Assembly (NCBI RefSeq): GCF_003604215.1
Contig: NZ_QXGS01000004.1
Location: forward strand, 186,001 to 250,000
DNA: 64,000 nucleotides
Source: Teichococcus vastitatis
Lineage (GTDB): Bacteria > Pseudomonadota > Alphaproteobacteria > Acetobacterales > Acetobacteraceae
Direction: 5' to 3'
The position numbers were made by a program, and so were the translations under genes. The notes beneath the pieces were generated by a model, which saw nothing but the letters and a program-made list of their open reading frames with translations, did not search any database and was not told the DNA's origin. Of this stretch, positions 1 through 8,622 are shown piece by piece; positions within the stretch are counted from its first letter, which is position 1; each line of letters starts with the position of its first letter.

Positions 1-37
1 GTTCCGCCGCCAACCCGCCGCCATGGCGGAATGAACC

Positions 38-63
38 GCCGCCGGCCCGTCGAGGCCGGCGGC
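38..63 (-). terminator. Inverted repeat downstream of the Bug receptor gene
   Basis: A perfect 10-base stem (38-47 with 54-63) with a six-base loop lies about 40 bases beyond the stop of the minus-strand receptor gene. This fits a hairpin ending the six-gene operon. On the minus strand it is not followed by a clear T run, so Rho-independent termination is only a possibility. Confidence 0.3.
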
Positions 64-103
64 ATCAGGCCCGGGAAGCGGCAGCCACCCCCGGCGCCGG
101 CCG

Positions 104-1093
104 TTATTCGGCGCGGATGTTGTGCTCGCGGATGATGGCTCCCCAGCGGGCCCGGTCCGCCTCGATGTGCCGCTGGAAGTCGTCGCGCGTGCCGCCGATG
201 CGCATCAGCCCGTTCTCGGTGAAGCGGCGCTGCACCTCGGGCGAGGCCAGGGCGCGGTTCAGCTCGGCGTTCCAGCGGTCGACGATGGCCTGCGGCGTGC
301 CGCCTGGCACCACCACGCCGAACCAGCTGGGGATCACGAAGCCCGGCAATCCATCCTTCGAGATCACCGGCAGCTCCGGCATCAGCGGCGAGGCGGCTTG
401 TGCGCCGTAGGCCACGGCACGCAGCCCTCCGTCGCGGATCTGGCCGATGAATTCCGGCATGTTGCCGAACATCACGTCGACCCGCCCGCTGGAGATGTCG
501 AGAATGGCCGGCGCGCCGCCCCGGTAGGGCACCTGGGTGATCTGGGACCCGGTCAGGGCGGCGAACAGGATGCAGGAGAGTTGCTGGCTGGAACCGGCGC
601 CCACCGTGGCGCAGCTCAGATTGCGCCCGCGCTCCTTGCCGAGCCGTGCCACATCCTGCCAGCTCCGAATCTCCGAGCGCGGCCCGGTGACGAGGATGTT
701 GTACACTGAGGCGATGTTGGCGACGGGCACGAGATCCTTCTGCACGTCGTAGGGCAGGCTCTGCATCTGCGGCGTGATGGTCAGGATCCCCATCGAGGCC
801 AGCAACAGGGTGTGGCCGTCGGGCGCGCTGCGGGCCAGCTCCTGCGTCGCGACGACGCCGCCGGCGCCGGTCCGGTTCTCGACGATGACGTTCTGGCCGA
901 TCTGCTTCCCCAGCTGCTCGGCCAGGATCCGGCCGATCAGGTCGGAGGTGCCGCCGGGCGCGAACGGATTGAGGAACCGGATCTCGCGGGCCGGGAAGCC
1001 CGGCTCGGCGGCGCGGGCCGCAAGGGGAGCGCAGGCCGCGAGGGCGACGAGCGCGAGGCGGCGGAGCAGGCCCCGCCCGGTATGCTGTGTCAT
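104..1093 (-). CDS. Bug/TctC-family periplasmic solute receptor
   Basis: The 329-residue product has an N-terminal signal peptide (arginines, then a hydrophobic run ending at ARAAEPG). It carries Bug-family landmarks: the early 'NPFAPGGTSD' loop, 'VIVENRTGAGG' near residue 75 and 'PYRGGAP' in the second lobe. Bug proteins bind small carboxylates in the periplasm and usually feed TctAB-type carriers; no tctA or tctB is in the window. The start at 1093 is chosen over a longer open frame because AGGAGG sits just upstream and the signal peptide begins there. It is the last gene of an operon with three enolase-superfamily genes, so it may deliver or sense their sugar-acid substrate (inference). 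Confidence 0.88.
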   Translation of the reverse strand: MTQHTGRGLLRRLALVALAACAPLAARAAEPGFPAREIRFLNPFAPGGTSDLIGRILAEQLGKQIGQNVIVENRTGAGGVVATQELARSAPDGHTLLLASMGILTITPQMQSLPYDVQKDLVPVANIASVYNILVTGPRSEIRSWQDVARLGKERGRNLSCATVGAGSSQQLSCILFAALTGSQITQVPYRGGAPAILDISSGRVDVMFGNMPEFIGQIRDGGLRAVAYGAQAASPLMPELPVISKDGLPGFVIPSWFGVVVPGGTPQAIVDRWNAELNRALASPEVQRRFTENGLMRIGGTRDDFQRHIEADRARWGAIIREHNIRAE

Positions 1094-1151
1094 GAACGCC
1101 TCCTGTTGCGTGCGCGCCGCCCTCTGCCGGGGCAGTCGCGCTATTTCGAAT

Positions 1152-2291
1152 TCACACGTAGCCGGGCCCCTCGATCGCGGGATGGGCGCGCAGCCATTCC
1201 TCATCGACCTCCAGGCCGATGCCCGGCGCTTCCGGCGGCCGGACGCAGCCATCCGCGCCGATGCGCCAGGGTTCGCTGACCAGCGCGTCGCGGAACAGGT
1301 TTCCCCGCGACACGTCGGCCTCGAAATATCCGGCATTGTCGATGGCGCAGAGGAAGTGGATGCTGGCCGCCTGGTTCAGCCCGGTCATCGAGCTGTGCGG
1401 ATGCACCGCGATCTTGTGCGCCGAGGCGATGGCCGCGATGCGCAGCGCCTCGGTGATGCCGCCGCATTTCGACAGGTCGGGCTGCCAGATGCCGATGGCG
1501 GCATCCTCCAGCAGCGGCGCGAACTCGAAGCGGGTGAAATGGTTCTCCCCCGCCGCCAGCGGCGTGCGGCCATATCCGCGCGCCGCGGCGTAGTCGTGCC
1601 GGTCATGCGGCGGAAACGGCTCCTCCAGCCAGCCCATCCGCAGCGCGTCCATCGCCGGCATCACGCGCCGCACGTCGGCGAGGCTGTAGGCAGTGTTGGC
1701 ATCGGCCAGGATGTCGATCTCCGGATCGAAGGCCGCGCGGACCGCCTCCATGCGGGCGATGTCCTTCGGCACCGCGTCGCCGATGCGCAGCTTCAGCGCC
1801 CGGTATCCGGCCTCCAGATGCGGCGCGGCCTCCGCCACCAGCTCCTCCGGCGGCTGGTAGCCCAGCGCGACGCCGCCGGCATAGGCCGGCACCGCCCGCG
1901 CCGCGCCGCCCAGGAGCTTGTAGAGCGGCAGGCCCGCCGCCTTGCCGCGGATGTCCCACAGCGCCATGTCGAGCCCCGACATGGCCAGCGCGCAGCCCGC
2001 GCCCATGCCGTGGCTGGCAAGCTGGCCGCGATAAATCTTCTGCCAGACGCCCACCGTGTCGGTGGCCTCCATGCCGAGCACCAGCCGCTTCAGCGTGGTC
2101 TGCAGCAGCGCGGCGACGGCGGTGTGGGCGCGGCCATGGTGGCTCTCGCCCCAGCCCACCAGCCCATCATCCGTGGTAACCTTCACCACCACCGCGTCGC
2201 GCTTCACCGCGCGGCCGACCCCGAGCGACACCCCCGCCCCTTCCGGCACCGGGAAGGAGGTGGGGAAGGCCTCGATGTTCGCGATCTTCAT
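1152..2291 (-). CDS. Enolase-superfamily (mandelate racemase-like) enzyme, copy 1
   Basis: This is a 379-residue protein of normal length for the mandelate racemase/muconate lactonizing group. Visible catalytic features are the 'LKLRIG' strand for the first base, the metal ligands in 'DILADAN', 'WLEEP' and 'AAGENHF', and a C-terminal 'VHPHSS' His region. Such enzymes take a proton from the carbon next to a carboxylate, most often dehydrating sugar acids. Its ATG overlaps the stop of the upstream gene by four bases (ATGA), which suggests translational coupling. The substrate cannot be read from sequence. It is the first of three paralogues in one operon, clearly diverged from the other two. 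Confidence 0.88.
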   Translation of the reverse strand: MKIANIEAFPTSFPVPEGAGVSLGVGRAVKRDAVVVKVTTDDGLVGWGESHHGRAHTAVAALLQTTLKRLVLGMEATDTVGVWQKIYRGQLASHGMGAGCALAMSGLDMALWDIRGKAAGLPLYKLLGGAARAVPAYAGGVALGYQPPEELVAEAAPHLEAGYRALKLRIGDAVPKDIARMEAVRAAFDPEIDILADANTAYSLADVRRVMPAMDALRMGWLEEPFPPHDRHDYAAARGYGRTPLAAGENHFTRFEFAPLLEDAAIGIWQPDLSKCGGITEALRIAAIASAHKIAVHPHSSMTGLNQAASIHFLCAIDNAGYFEADVSRGNLFRDALVSEPWRIGADGCVRPPEAPGIGLEVDEEWLRAHPAIEGPGYV

Positions 2292-3463
2292 GCGCGGCTT
2301 CCCTGCCCGTATTCGCGCAGAAAGGATTCCCGCACGGTGATGCCCAGTCCCGGCCGGTCCGGGATGGCGACATAGCCGTCCTCCACGGGGAAATCCTCCT
2401 CGATCAGGTCGTGCAGCATGGAGTTGTGGCCCAGCGAGTATTCCAGGATGAAGCCGGCGCTCTGCGTCGCTGCCAGGTGCAGCCCAGCGGCGAAGGCCGG
2501 CGCCCCGGACCACAGATGCGGCGCGAGGCGCAGGTTGAAGGCGGACGCGATGGCGGAGATCCGCAGCCCCTCGGTGATGCCGCCGGCGATGGCGAGGTCC
2601 GGTTGCAGCACATCGGCCGCGCGCAGCTCCGCCAACTCGCGGAAATCATGCCGGGTGAACTCGCTCTCGCCGGCGCTGATCGGCACGGTGGAACAGCGCC
2701 GCACCTCCGCCATCCCGGCCTTGTCGTCGGCGCTGCACGGCTCCTCGAACCAGAACAGGTCGAGGTCCTCCACCATGCGGCAGAAGGCGCGCGCCTCGGC
2801 CACGGTCCAGGTGCCGTGCGCATCGGCCATCAGCCGGATGTCGGGCCCCAGCGCCTCCCGCGCCGCGCGCACGCGGGCGGCCGACCGGGCGGGAGAGCCA
2901 TCCATGACGCCGACGCGCATCTTCACCGCGCGGAAGCCGGCCTTGTCGCAGTACCCCTTGAGTTGTGCACCGATCTTGGTGACATCGGCCCAGCCGCCCG
3001 AGGCATAGGCCGGCATGCGCTCCGCCCGCCGGCCGCCCAGCAGCCGCCAGACCGGCACGTCCAGCGACTTGCCGAGGATGTCCCACAGCGCGATGTCGAG
3101 GCCGGCGATGGCGGAGATGGAGAGGCCACGCCGGCCGAGCTGCGGCAGGCCGTGGCCGTCGGCGATGGCGTAGCCCTCGCGCGGCGTGTTGTACATCACG
3201 TCCCACAGGCGGGAAATGTCGCGCGGGTCCTGGCCCAGCAGCAGCGGTGCATAATCCTCGTTGATGATGGCGGCGAGGCCGGCGCAGGCGGCGGCGCTGC
3301 CGACGCCGGCCTTGGCCTCGCCCCAGCCGGTGAGGCCGGTATCGGTCTCCACCCGCACGATCACGGAATCAAAGGTCGAGACCAGGCCGAAATCGCTGGT
3401 GAAGCGCCGCTCCTCGGGGATCGGCACGCGGCACCAGGTGGCCTGCACGCGGGAGATCTTCAT
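2288..3463 (-). CDS. Enolase-superfamily (mandelate racemase-like) enzyme, copy 2
   Basis: The 391-residue product keeps the superfamily pattern: 'AVKMRVG' for the KxR base motif, metal ligands in 'RLMADAHG', 'FWFEEP' and 'SAGESEF', and 'LAPHLWSG' with a late His. It has an N-terminal capping domain and a C-terminal TIM barrel, as in dehydratases of acid sugars. It overlaps its neighbours by four bases on both sides (2288-2291 and 3460-3463), so the three genes are translated as a unit. Which sugar acid it uses is unknown; the differing residues after each metal ligand suggest a substrate unlike those of copies 1 and 3. Confidence 0.87.
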   Translation of the reverse strand: MKISRVQATWCRVPIPEERRFTSDFGLVSTFDSVIVRVETDTGLTGWGEAKAGVGSAAACAGLAAIINEDYAPLLLGQDPRDISRLWDVMYNTPREGYAIADGHGLPQLGRRGLSISAIAGLDIALWDILGKSLDVPVWRLLGGRRAERMPAYASGGWADVTKIGAQLKGYCDKAGFRAVKMRVGVMDGSPARSAARVRAAREALGPDIRLMADAHGTWTVAEARAFCRMVEDLDLFWFEEPCSADDKAGMAEVRRCSTVPISAGESEFTRHDFRELAELRAADVLQPDLAIAGGITEGLRISAIASAFNLRLAPHLWSGAPAFAAGLHLAATQSAGFILEYSLGHNSMLHDLIEEDFPVEDGYVAIPDRPGLGITVRESFLREYGQGSRA

Positions 3464-4452
3464 GCCGTGACGGCCTCCGGATAGCCGAGGCTCTGGCGCC
3501 GCGCGCGCGAGGCCGCCCAGGCTTCGGGGTTGACGAAGCTGCGCGGCCGATCGCCGCGCAGGATACGCACCACCTCCTCCGCCGCGCCGGTGCTCATGCG
3601 CAGCACCGCCTCCCGGCTGAGGCCGGCGCCATGCGGCGTCAGCAGCACGTTAGGCAGGGCGCGCAACGGATGGTCCGGCGCCAGGGGCTGCGCCGCGAAA
3701 ACATCGAGCGCCGCGCCGCCAATCCGCTTCTCGCGCAGCGCCTCCAGCAGTGCTGCCTCCTGCACCACGGCGCCGCGCGCCAGGTTCAGCAGCCAGGCGG
3801 TGGGCTTCATCCGCGCCAGGAGGGCGGCGGATACCAAGCCGCGTGTTTCCTCGGTCAGGGGGCATGCGAGCACGATGAAGTCGCTGGCGGAGAACAACTC
3901 CTCCAGCGTGGCGTAGTCCACCCCCGACGGCAGCGCGCTGCGGTCGCGCCGGTGGCCCAGCACGCGCATGCGGAAGCCGCTGCCGGCGATCTCCGCCAGC
4001 CGCCGCCCTACGGCGCCGACGCCGACGATGCCGAGCGTGCGGCCCCGCAGCTCGAAGGCGCTGGCGGTGCGGGCGCGGGCCTTGTCCCAGCCCTCCGCCA
4101 GCAACGCCGCGTGCATCCCCTCCGCGTGGCGGGCGACGGCCAGCATCTGCGCGATGGCGAACTCGGCCACGGAATCCGCGTTGGCGCCCGGCACATTGGC
4201 CACCAGCACGCCATGCGCGGTGCAGTCAGGAATGGGGATCATGTCCACCCCCACCCCCTGCCGCACCGCCGCCAGCAGGCGCGGGGCGCGGGCACACAGC
4301 GCGTCAGGCAATTGGCGGCGTACCACCACGGCCTCGGCGCGGGCCAGCAGGGCATCGAGCCCGCCCGGCGCGGCCAGTTCCACCGCGTGGCCGGCCTCGC
4401 GCAGCACCGCCTCGCCGGCCGGATCGATGGGATCGGTCAGGGCAACGAGCAC
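3460..4452 (-). CDS. D-2-hydroxyacid dehydrogenase-like NAD-binding protein
   Basis: The 330-residue protein has the phosphoglycerate dehydrogenase/formate dehydrogenase fold. The Rossmann loop is 'GIVGVGAVGRRLAE', the Arg motif is 'NLARGAVV' and the C-terminal His motif is 'LTPHGAG'. The catalytic Glu expected 29 residues after that Arg is Gln (codon at 3688-3690, in 'DVFAAQPL'). That residue normally assists the active-site His, so activity may be altered. It sits between enolase-superfamily genes, where it could reduce or oxidise a 2-keto acid they produce (inference). Its frame overlaps the downstream gene by four bases. Confidence 0.82.
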   Translation of the reverse strand: MLVALTDPIDPAGEAVLREAGHAVELAAPGGLDALLARAEAVVVRRQLPDALCARAPRLLAAVRQGVGVDMIPIPDCTAHGVLVANVPGANADSVAEFAIAQMLAVARHAEGMHAALLAEGWDKARARTASAFELRGRTLGIVGVGAVGRRLAEIAGSGFRMRVLGHRRDRSALPSGVDYATLEELFSASDFIVLACPLTEETRGLVSAALLARMKPTAWLLNLARGAVVQEAALLEALREKRIGGAALDVFAAQPLAPDHPLRALPNVLLTPHGAGLSREAVLRMSTGAAEEVVRILRGDRPRSFVNPEAWAASRARRQSLGYPEAVTA

Positions 4453-4455
4453 CGC

Positions 4456-5595
4456 TTAGGCCACCTTGTACTGGTCGAGCACGGCACGATCGACCTCGAT
4501 GCCGAGCCCCGGCCCATCCGGCACGCGCACGATGCCGCGCTGCTGCACGATGGGCTCCTTCGCCAAGTGGTCGCGCAGCGGGTTCGGCGTCTGCTCGAAT
4601 TCCAGCATCGGCGGCATGGGGCGGAAGGCGGGCGGGGTGTCCGGCAGGGCGGCCAGGAACTGCACCGTGGCGGCCAACCCGATGGCCGAGCCCCAGGCAT
4701 GCGGCACGCATTCCACGCCATGCGCCGAGGCCATGGCGGCGATCTTGCGGCACTCGCTGATGCCGCCCGCCGCGCAAACATCGGGCTGCACGATGTCCAT
4801 CGCCTTGCGGGCGATGACGTCGCGGAAGCCCCAGCGGGTGAAGTCGTTCTCGCCGCCGGCGACGGCCATATCGAGCGCCCGCGTCACCTCGACGTAGCCG
4901 TCATGGTCCTCGGGGCTGATCGGCTCCTCGAACCACATCAGGTCCAGCTCCTCCATGGCGCGGCCGAGGCGGATGGCTTGCGGCACGGTGAAGCAGTGAT
5001 TGGCGTCGACGGCGAGCTTCACATCCGGCCCGATCGCCTGTCGCACCGCGGCCACGCGTCGCAGATCGAGCTTCGGATCGCCGAGGCCAATCTTCATCTT
5101 GATGGCGCGGAAGCCCTGCCCGACATACTCCTCCGCCTCCTCGACCGCCTCCTCCACCAGCCGGTCCATGTCGATGAAGTAGAGGCCGGTGGCGTAGGCC
5201 TGCACCTCGGTGCGGTGCGCGCCGCCGATCAGCTTGTGCACCGGCCTGCCGACTGCGCGGCCGATGATGTCCCACAGCGCGATGTCGATGCCCGACAGCG
5301 CGGCGATGGTCATGCCCGTCAGGCCGTAATCCTTGATGCGGTTGTAAAGATCCTCCCACACCACCTCGACATCGAAGGGGTCGCGGCCGATCACCCGCTG
5401 ACGGTACTGGGTCTCGATGATGGTCTTGTTGACCATCGCCGGCCCGTAGCACTCGCCCCAGCCGGTGATGCCTTCATCGGTTGTGATCTCGACGATGCAG
5501 GAAGCGCGCGTGGTGTAGAGCCAGCCGCGCGCCGAGGTGAAGGGCTGCTCCACCTTGGACTGCAGCACATGGCAGGTGACGTTTGTCACTTTCAT
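4456..5595 (-). CDS. Enolase-superfamily (mandelate racemase-like) enzyme, copy 3
   Basis: The 379-residue product shows the most canonical set of the three: a KxK base pair in 'AIKMKIG', metal ligands in 'LAVDANH', 'MWFEEP' and 'VAGGENDF', and a final His in 'CVPHAWGS'. This combination is typical of acid-sugar dehydratases and racemases that use Lys and His as opposite bases. It is the first enzyme gene after the GntR regulator, 39 bases downstream, and ends three bases before the dehydrogenase gene. It probably carries the main catabolic step of the operon; the substrate is unassigned. Confidence 0.88.
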   Translation of the reverse strand: MKVTNVTCHVLQSKVEQPFTSARGWLYTTRASCIVEITTDEGITGWGECYGPAMVNKTIIETQYRQRVIGRDPFDVEVVWEDLYNRIKDYGLTGMTIAALSGIDIALWDIIGRAVGRPVHKLIGGAHRTEVQAYATGLYFIDMDRLVEEAVEEAEEYVGQGFRAIKMKIGLGDPKLDLRRVAAVRQAIGPDVKLAVDANHCFTVPQAIRLGRAMEELDLMWFEEPISPEDHDGYVEVTRALDMAVAGGENDFTRWGFRDVIARKAMDIVQPDVCAAGGISECRKIAAMASAHGVECVPHAWGSAIGLAATVQFLAALPDTPPAFRPMPPMLEFEQTPNPLRDHLAKEPIVQQRGIVRVPDGPGLGIEVDRAVLDQYKVA

Positions 5596-5634
5596 TCTTT
5601 GTGTTTCCTCCCCAAAGCCGCCTCCGCGGCGCGG

Positions 5635-6387
5635 TTACTCGTCCTGCGCGCGCCGCTCCAGAAGCTCGAGCCAGTAGCTCTCGACGCCCCGCAGATGCCC
5701 GCCCATGGCGGCCTCGGCACGGTCCGGATCGCCCGCTGCCACGGCATCGCGCATCGCCACGTGCTGGGCCTGCGAAAGCGGGGCGCGCCGCCCATCGGCG
5801 AAGTAGGCGCGGCGACGATTGCGCGACATCAGGTAGAAGGCATGCACCACCCGCAGGAACACGTGGTTCCCCGTGGCCTCCACCATGGCGAGGTGGAAGG
5901 CCGCGTCATCATCGGCCAGGTTCTTCCCGGCGGACACGGTGGCGGCACCCTGCGCGAGAATGGCATCGAGGCGCCGGATGTCATCCTCGTGCCGGCGCTC
6001 GGCGGCGAGCCGCATCGCCTGCATCTCCAGGATGCGGCGCAGCTCGACCACTTCGCGCACCTCCGCGCCGGTCAGCGGAATGCCGAGCTCGGCCTGCAGC
6101 ACGATGGCCTCGATCGAGCCCTGCTTCTCCACCGCGCGCAGATAGATGCCGGAATTGGGCCGGCGCTCGATGACGCGCAGCGTTTCCAGCACCACCAGGG
6201 CCTCCCGCACCGCGCCGCGGCCGACGCCGAAGCGCTCCGCGAGGTCGCGTTCCCCGGGCAGCCGGTCTCCAGGACCCAGGCGGTGATAGGCGATCAAGGT
6301 CAGCAGGCGGCCGAGCAGCCCGCTCCGCTCATCGGGCGGTGGGGCGCTCAGGCGGAAGGCGCTTTGACTCACGTCACGATTGGTCAT
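5635..6387 (-). CDS. GntR-family regulator, FadR subfamily
   Basis: The 250-residue protein has an N-terminal winged helix ('GERDLAERFGVGRGAVREAL', about residues 43-62) and an all-helical C-terminal ligand domain with spaced Asp/His residues of the FCD type. It heads the minus-strand operon with three sugar-acid enzymes, so it most likely represses that operon until a sugar acid or its product binds. Two TGGT-N3-ACCA palindromes lie at and just upstream of its start codon. No good ribosome site precedes the ATG at 6387; a GTG at 6372 is a possible alternative start (see the promoter entry). Confidence 0.87.
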   Translation of the reverse strand: MTNRDVSQSAFRLSAPPPDERSGLLGRLLTLIAYHRLGPGDRLPGERDLAERFGVGRGAVREALVVLETLRVIERRPNSGIYLRAVEKQGSIEAIVLQAELGIPLTGAEVREVVELRRILEMQAMRLAAERRHEDDIRRLDAILAQGAATVSAGKNLADDDAAFHLAMVEATGNHVFLRVVHAFYLMSRNRRRAYFADGRRAPLSQAQHVAMRDAVAAGDPDRAEAAMGGHLRGVESYWLELLERRAQDE

Positions 6388-6392
6388 ACCAA
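6364..6392 (+). promoter_or_regulatory. Candidate promoter for the NIPSNAP gene
   Basis: A good -35 box TTGACT (6364-6369) is followed after 17 bases by a weak -10 box TACCAA (6387-6392). The -10 and the probable start site overlap the GntR operators, so bound repressor would block it. The call rests on pattern only. Confidence 0.35.
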
Positions 6393-6408
6393 ACTGGTAC
6401 TACCAGTT
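6380..6408. promoter_or_regulatory. Two adjacent GntR (FadR-type) operators
   Basis: Two inverted repeats matching TGGT-N3-ACCA touch each other. Site 1 at 6380-6392 is TTGGTCATACCAA; its central CAT is the reverse of the regulator's ATG. Site 2 at 6392-6408 is a perfect 17-base palindrome, AACTGGTACTACCAGTT. This pattern is the known operator style of FadR/LldR-type GntR proteins. The pair lies between the regulator and the divergent NIPSNAP gene, so both transcription units are probably controlled here. Confidence 0.72.
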
Positions 6409-6411
6409 CAA
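6383..6411 (-). promoter_or_regulatory. Candidate promoter for the gntR-enolase operon
   Basis: On the minus strand TTGAAC (6406-6411) and TATGAC (6383-6388) are 17 bases apart, and operator site 2 fills the spacer. If this promoter is used, transcription starts downstream of the ATG at 6387 and the regulator would instead begin at the GTG at 6372. The -10 box is weak. Confidence 0.33.
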
Positions 6412-6448
6412 AGAAGCCACAAGGGCGTTGTTCAGGGAGAAGAGATCG

Positions 6449-6772
6449 ATGATCGTCGAGGAACGCATCTACACGCTGCAGCCCGGCCAGGCGGCTGCCT
6501 ATCTCGCTACCTATGAGGCGGAAGGTCTGGCCATCCAGAAGCCGATCCTGGGACGGATGGTGGGCTATTATTCCACCGAGTTCGGTCCCTTGAACCAGGT
6601 CATCCATCTCTGGGCCTACGAGGATCTGGCCGAACGGACGGAGCGGCGGGGACGGCTGCTCGCCGACCCGGCCTGGAAGGCCTATGCCGCCAAGGTGCGG
6701 CCCATGGTGCTGACGCAGGACAACAAGCTGCTCCTGCCGGCCCCCTTCATGCGGCCGCTCTGGCAGGAATGA
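6449..6772 (+). CDS. NIPSNAP-family small protein
   Basis: The 107-residue protein has the single-domain NIPSNAP pattern: 'EERIYTLQPGQ' at the start, 'GPLNQVIHLWAYED' in the middle and 'ADPAWKAY' before the C-terminus. NIPSNAP domains form the dimeric alpha/beta barrel fold and often sit in catabolic operons without a proven reaction. The ATG at 6449 is preferred to the longer open frame because AGGGAG lies about 10 bases upstream and homology begins there. It is divergent from the GntR regulator and shares its operators, so it probably belongs to the same regulon. Confidence 0.85.
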   Translation: MIVEERIYTLQPGQAAAYLATYEAEGLAIQKPILGRMVGYYSTEFGPLNQVIHLWAYEDLAERTERRGRLLADPAWKAYAAKVRPMVLTQDNKLLLPAPFMRPLWQE

Positions 6773-7008
6773 GGCTTGGCTCTGGGTGGCAGCGCCCGCT
6801 TCGATGATCGGGCACGGGCCGGCTCCGACAGCCGGCCTGCGGCCCGGACGGGCCCGCCTGACCATCCCTGCTTTCGTTCCACCCGGCGCGCTCCCGCCAC
6901 CGGCAGGCGGCGGCACCCGGTGGCCGTGGCTTCGCCGGCCTGCGGGGCCCGGTGCTGCGACACAGCGTGAGCGTTGGTGTTAGTGCAGCGGCATGATGCT
7001 CCCCTTCC

Positions 7009-8045
7009 GTGCCGTCCCACGGCCCGCTCGCGGCGGGCGCCGCCGTGCTGGACATTCCGGCCCGCAACGAGGCGGGCCGCATCGGCGTCTGCCTCGGCGC
7101 TCTCGCCGATCAGCCGGACGCTTCGCCGCTTACGGTGCTGCTGTTGAACGGCTGCACCGACGGAACCGAGGAGCTGGCGCGGACCCGTGCCGCCCGCGCG
7201 GCCTTCCGGCTGGTGCTGCACCACGTGAACCTGCCCTCCGGCCTGTCCCATGCGGGCGAGGCGCGCGGGCGGGCGCTGAATGCCGCCGCCGAGCTTCTGG
7301 AGCGGGAAGCGCAGCCGGACGGCCTTCTGCTCATCACCGATGCTGACAGCCGGGTGGCACCGGACTGGCCGCGACCCGCGCCGAGCTGGACAAGGGCGCC
7401 GACGCGGTGGCGGGCCAGATCGACTACGATCCGGACGAAACCGCCGCGCTGCCCGATCCGCTGCAGCGGCGCATCACGCTGGAGGTCGCCTACGCCGCGT
7501 TGCCGGCCGAGATGGAGGCGCGCCTGGATCCGGTGCAGCACGATGCCTGGCCCAGGCACCGCATGGCCTCGGGTGCCAGCCTGGCAATCCGGCTGCCGGC
7601 CTATCGCCGCGCCGGCTGCCTGCCGCGCGTCTCCGCCGGCGAGGATCGCGCCATGCTGGCAGCGCTGCGGGCGTTGGATGCGGACAGCCGCCACGCGCCG
7701 GCCGTCCGCGTGCTGACGTCCTGCCGCACCGAGGGGCGCGCCACGGGGGGCGCCGCCGACACGTTGCGGCGCTGGACGAGCGAGCCGGACGCGACCTGCG
7801 ATCCCGCGCTGGAGCCGGACTTCGCCGCCTGCATGCCGCGGCCGATGTCACGGGGGCGGAGCGCTGGGCCGCCCGCTTCCTGATGCCCTGGGGGTTCCTG
7901 CAGGACCTTTCGAACGCGCCCTTCGGCGCGGTGTGGCAATTTGGCGGAAGCTGCCAGCCCGCTGCTGCGCGCCGTGCCGCTGCATCCTTCCGAATTGCTG
8001 CCCGAAATCGAGGCGGTCGAACGGATCCTGGCGACGCTCAGCCCA
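7009..8045 (+). pseudogene. Family 2 glycosyltransferase remnant with three frameshifts
   Basis: The first frame starts at GTG 7009 and carries a GT2 N-terminus: 'IPARNEAGRIG', then a nucleotide-sugar DxD-like 'LLLITDADS'. After 'VAPDW' near 7377 homologous sequence continues in another frame ('ATRAELDKGADAVAGQID'). It shifts again near 7820 ('AAADVTGAERWAARF') and a third time near 7937 ('NLAEAASPLLRAV'). Together these would form one protein of about 340 residues. The gene is therefore broken, or the assembly has local errors. The 3' end cannot be fixed because the last frame has no stop before the opposing methyltransferase. It belongs to the cluster that includes the PIG-L and acyl-CoA dehydrogenase remnants. 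Confidence 0.72.
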
Positions 8046-8622
8046 GCCGCAGCAGATCCAGGCGGTACCGGTCGGTGCGGGTCTGCGTCACCGCAACCAA
8101 TCGCGGGCCGGCCGCCGCCAGGAAGCTCTCCACCGCCGCGTCACCGGAAAGCGGGTAGTCGGTGGTGCCGATCCAGTGCACCAGCAGCACCTCCCCGCCG
8201 GGGCACAGCGAGCGCAGCGTCAGGGCGGCGGTCTGCGCCAGATCATCCTGGTCGAGGTAGTACAGGATCTCGGAGAACAGGATCAGATCGAACCGGCCGC
8301 GCGGCCATTGACGCGGGATCTCGCGCTGCTGCAACTCCAGCTGCTGCAGCCCGGCGCAGTGGCGGCGCGCCTCGGCCACGGCCCGGGCGGCGCCATCCAG
8401 CGCCAGCAGGCGGCCGCAGCGTCCGGCCAGCATCCGCGTCAGCACGCCGATCGAGCAGCCGATCTCCAATGCGCGTCCGTAATGCGGACGCGGCAGGGCA
8501 TCCAGGGTCGCCTGGTATTTGGCGGCTTCATACGCGCTGCTCCGGAATTTCCAGGGATCGGGATCGGTGGCGTAGAGGGCGTCGAAGTAGCTGGCCGGAA
8601 GGGACTGGATGGCGCGGTTCAT
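8038..8622 (-). CDS. Class I SAM-dependent methyltransferase (NodS-like)
   Basis: The 194-residue protein has SAM-binding motif I 'ALEIGCSIGVLTRML' at about residue 50, an acidic residue after strand 2 ('LLALDGAARAV'), and the motif 'FDLILFSEILYYL'. It resembles the NodS-type N-methyltransferases, usually about 200 residues long, so it is full length. Its ATG overlaps the stop of the PIG-L remnant by four bases. It is the only intact member of a four-gene set (acyl-CoA dehydrogenase, PIG-L deacetylase, methyltransferase, glycosyltransferase) that would modify a sugar- or amine-bearing small molecule. With its partners broken, its role here is doubtful. Confidence 0.78.
   Translation of the reverse strand: MNRAIQSLPASYFDALYATDPDPWKFRSSAYEAAKYQATLDALPRPHYGRALEIGCSIGVLTRMLAGRCGRLLALDGAARAVAEARRHCAGLQQLELQQREIPRQWPRGRFDLILFSEILYYLDQDDLAQTAALTLRSLCPGGEVLLVHWIGTTDYPLSGDAAVESFLAAAGPRLVAVTQTRTDRYRLDLLRLG

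Noticed and set aside
3631-6516. A 961-codon open frame on the plus strand opposite the enolase operon
   Set aside because: It mirrors four well-supported minus-strand genes; its translation is His/Gly/Arg-rich with no domain. Such frames are common in high-GC DNA.
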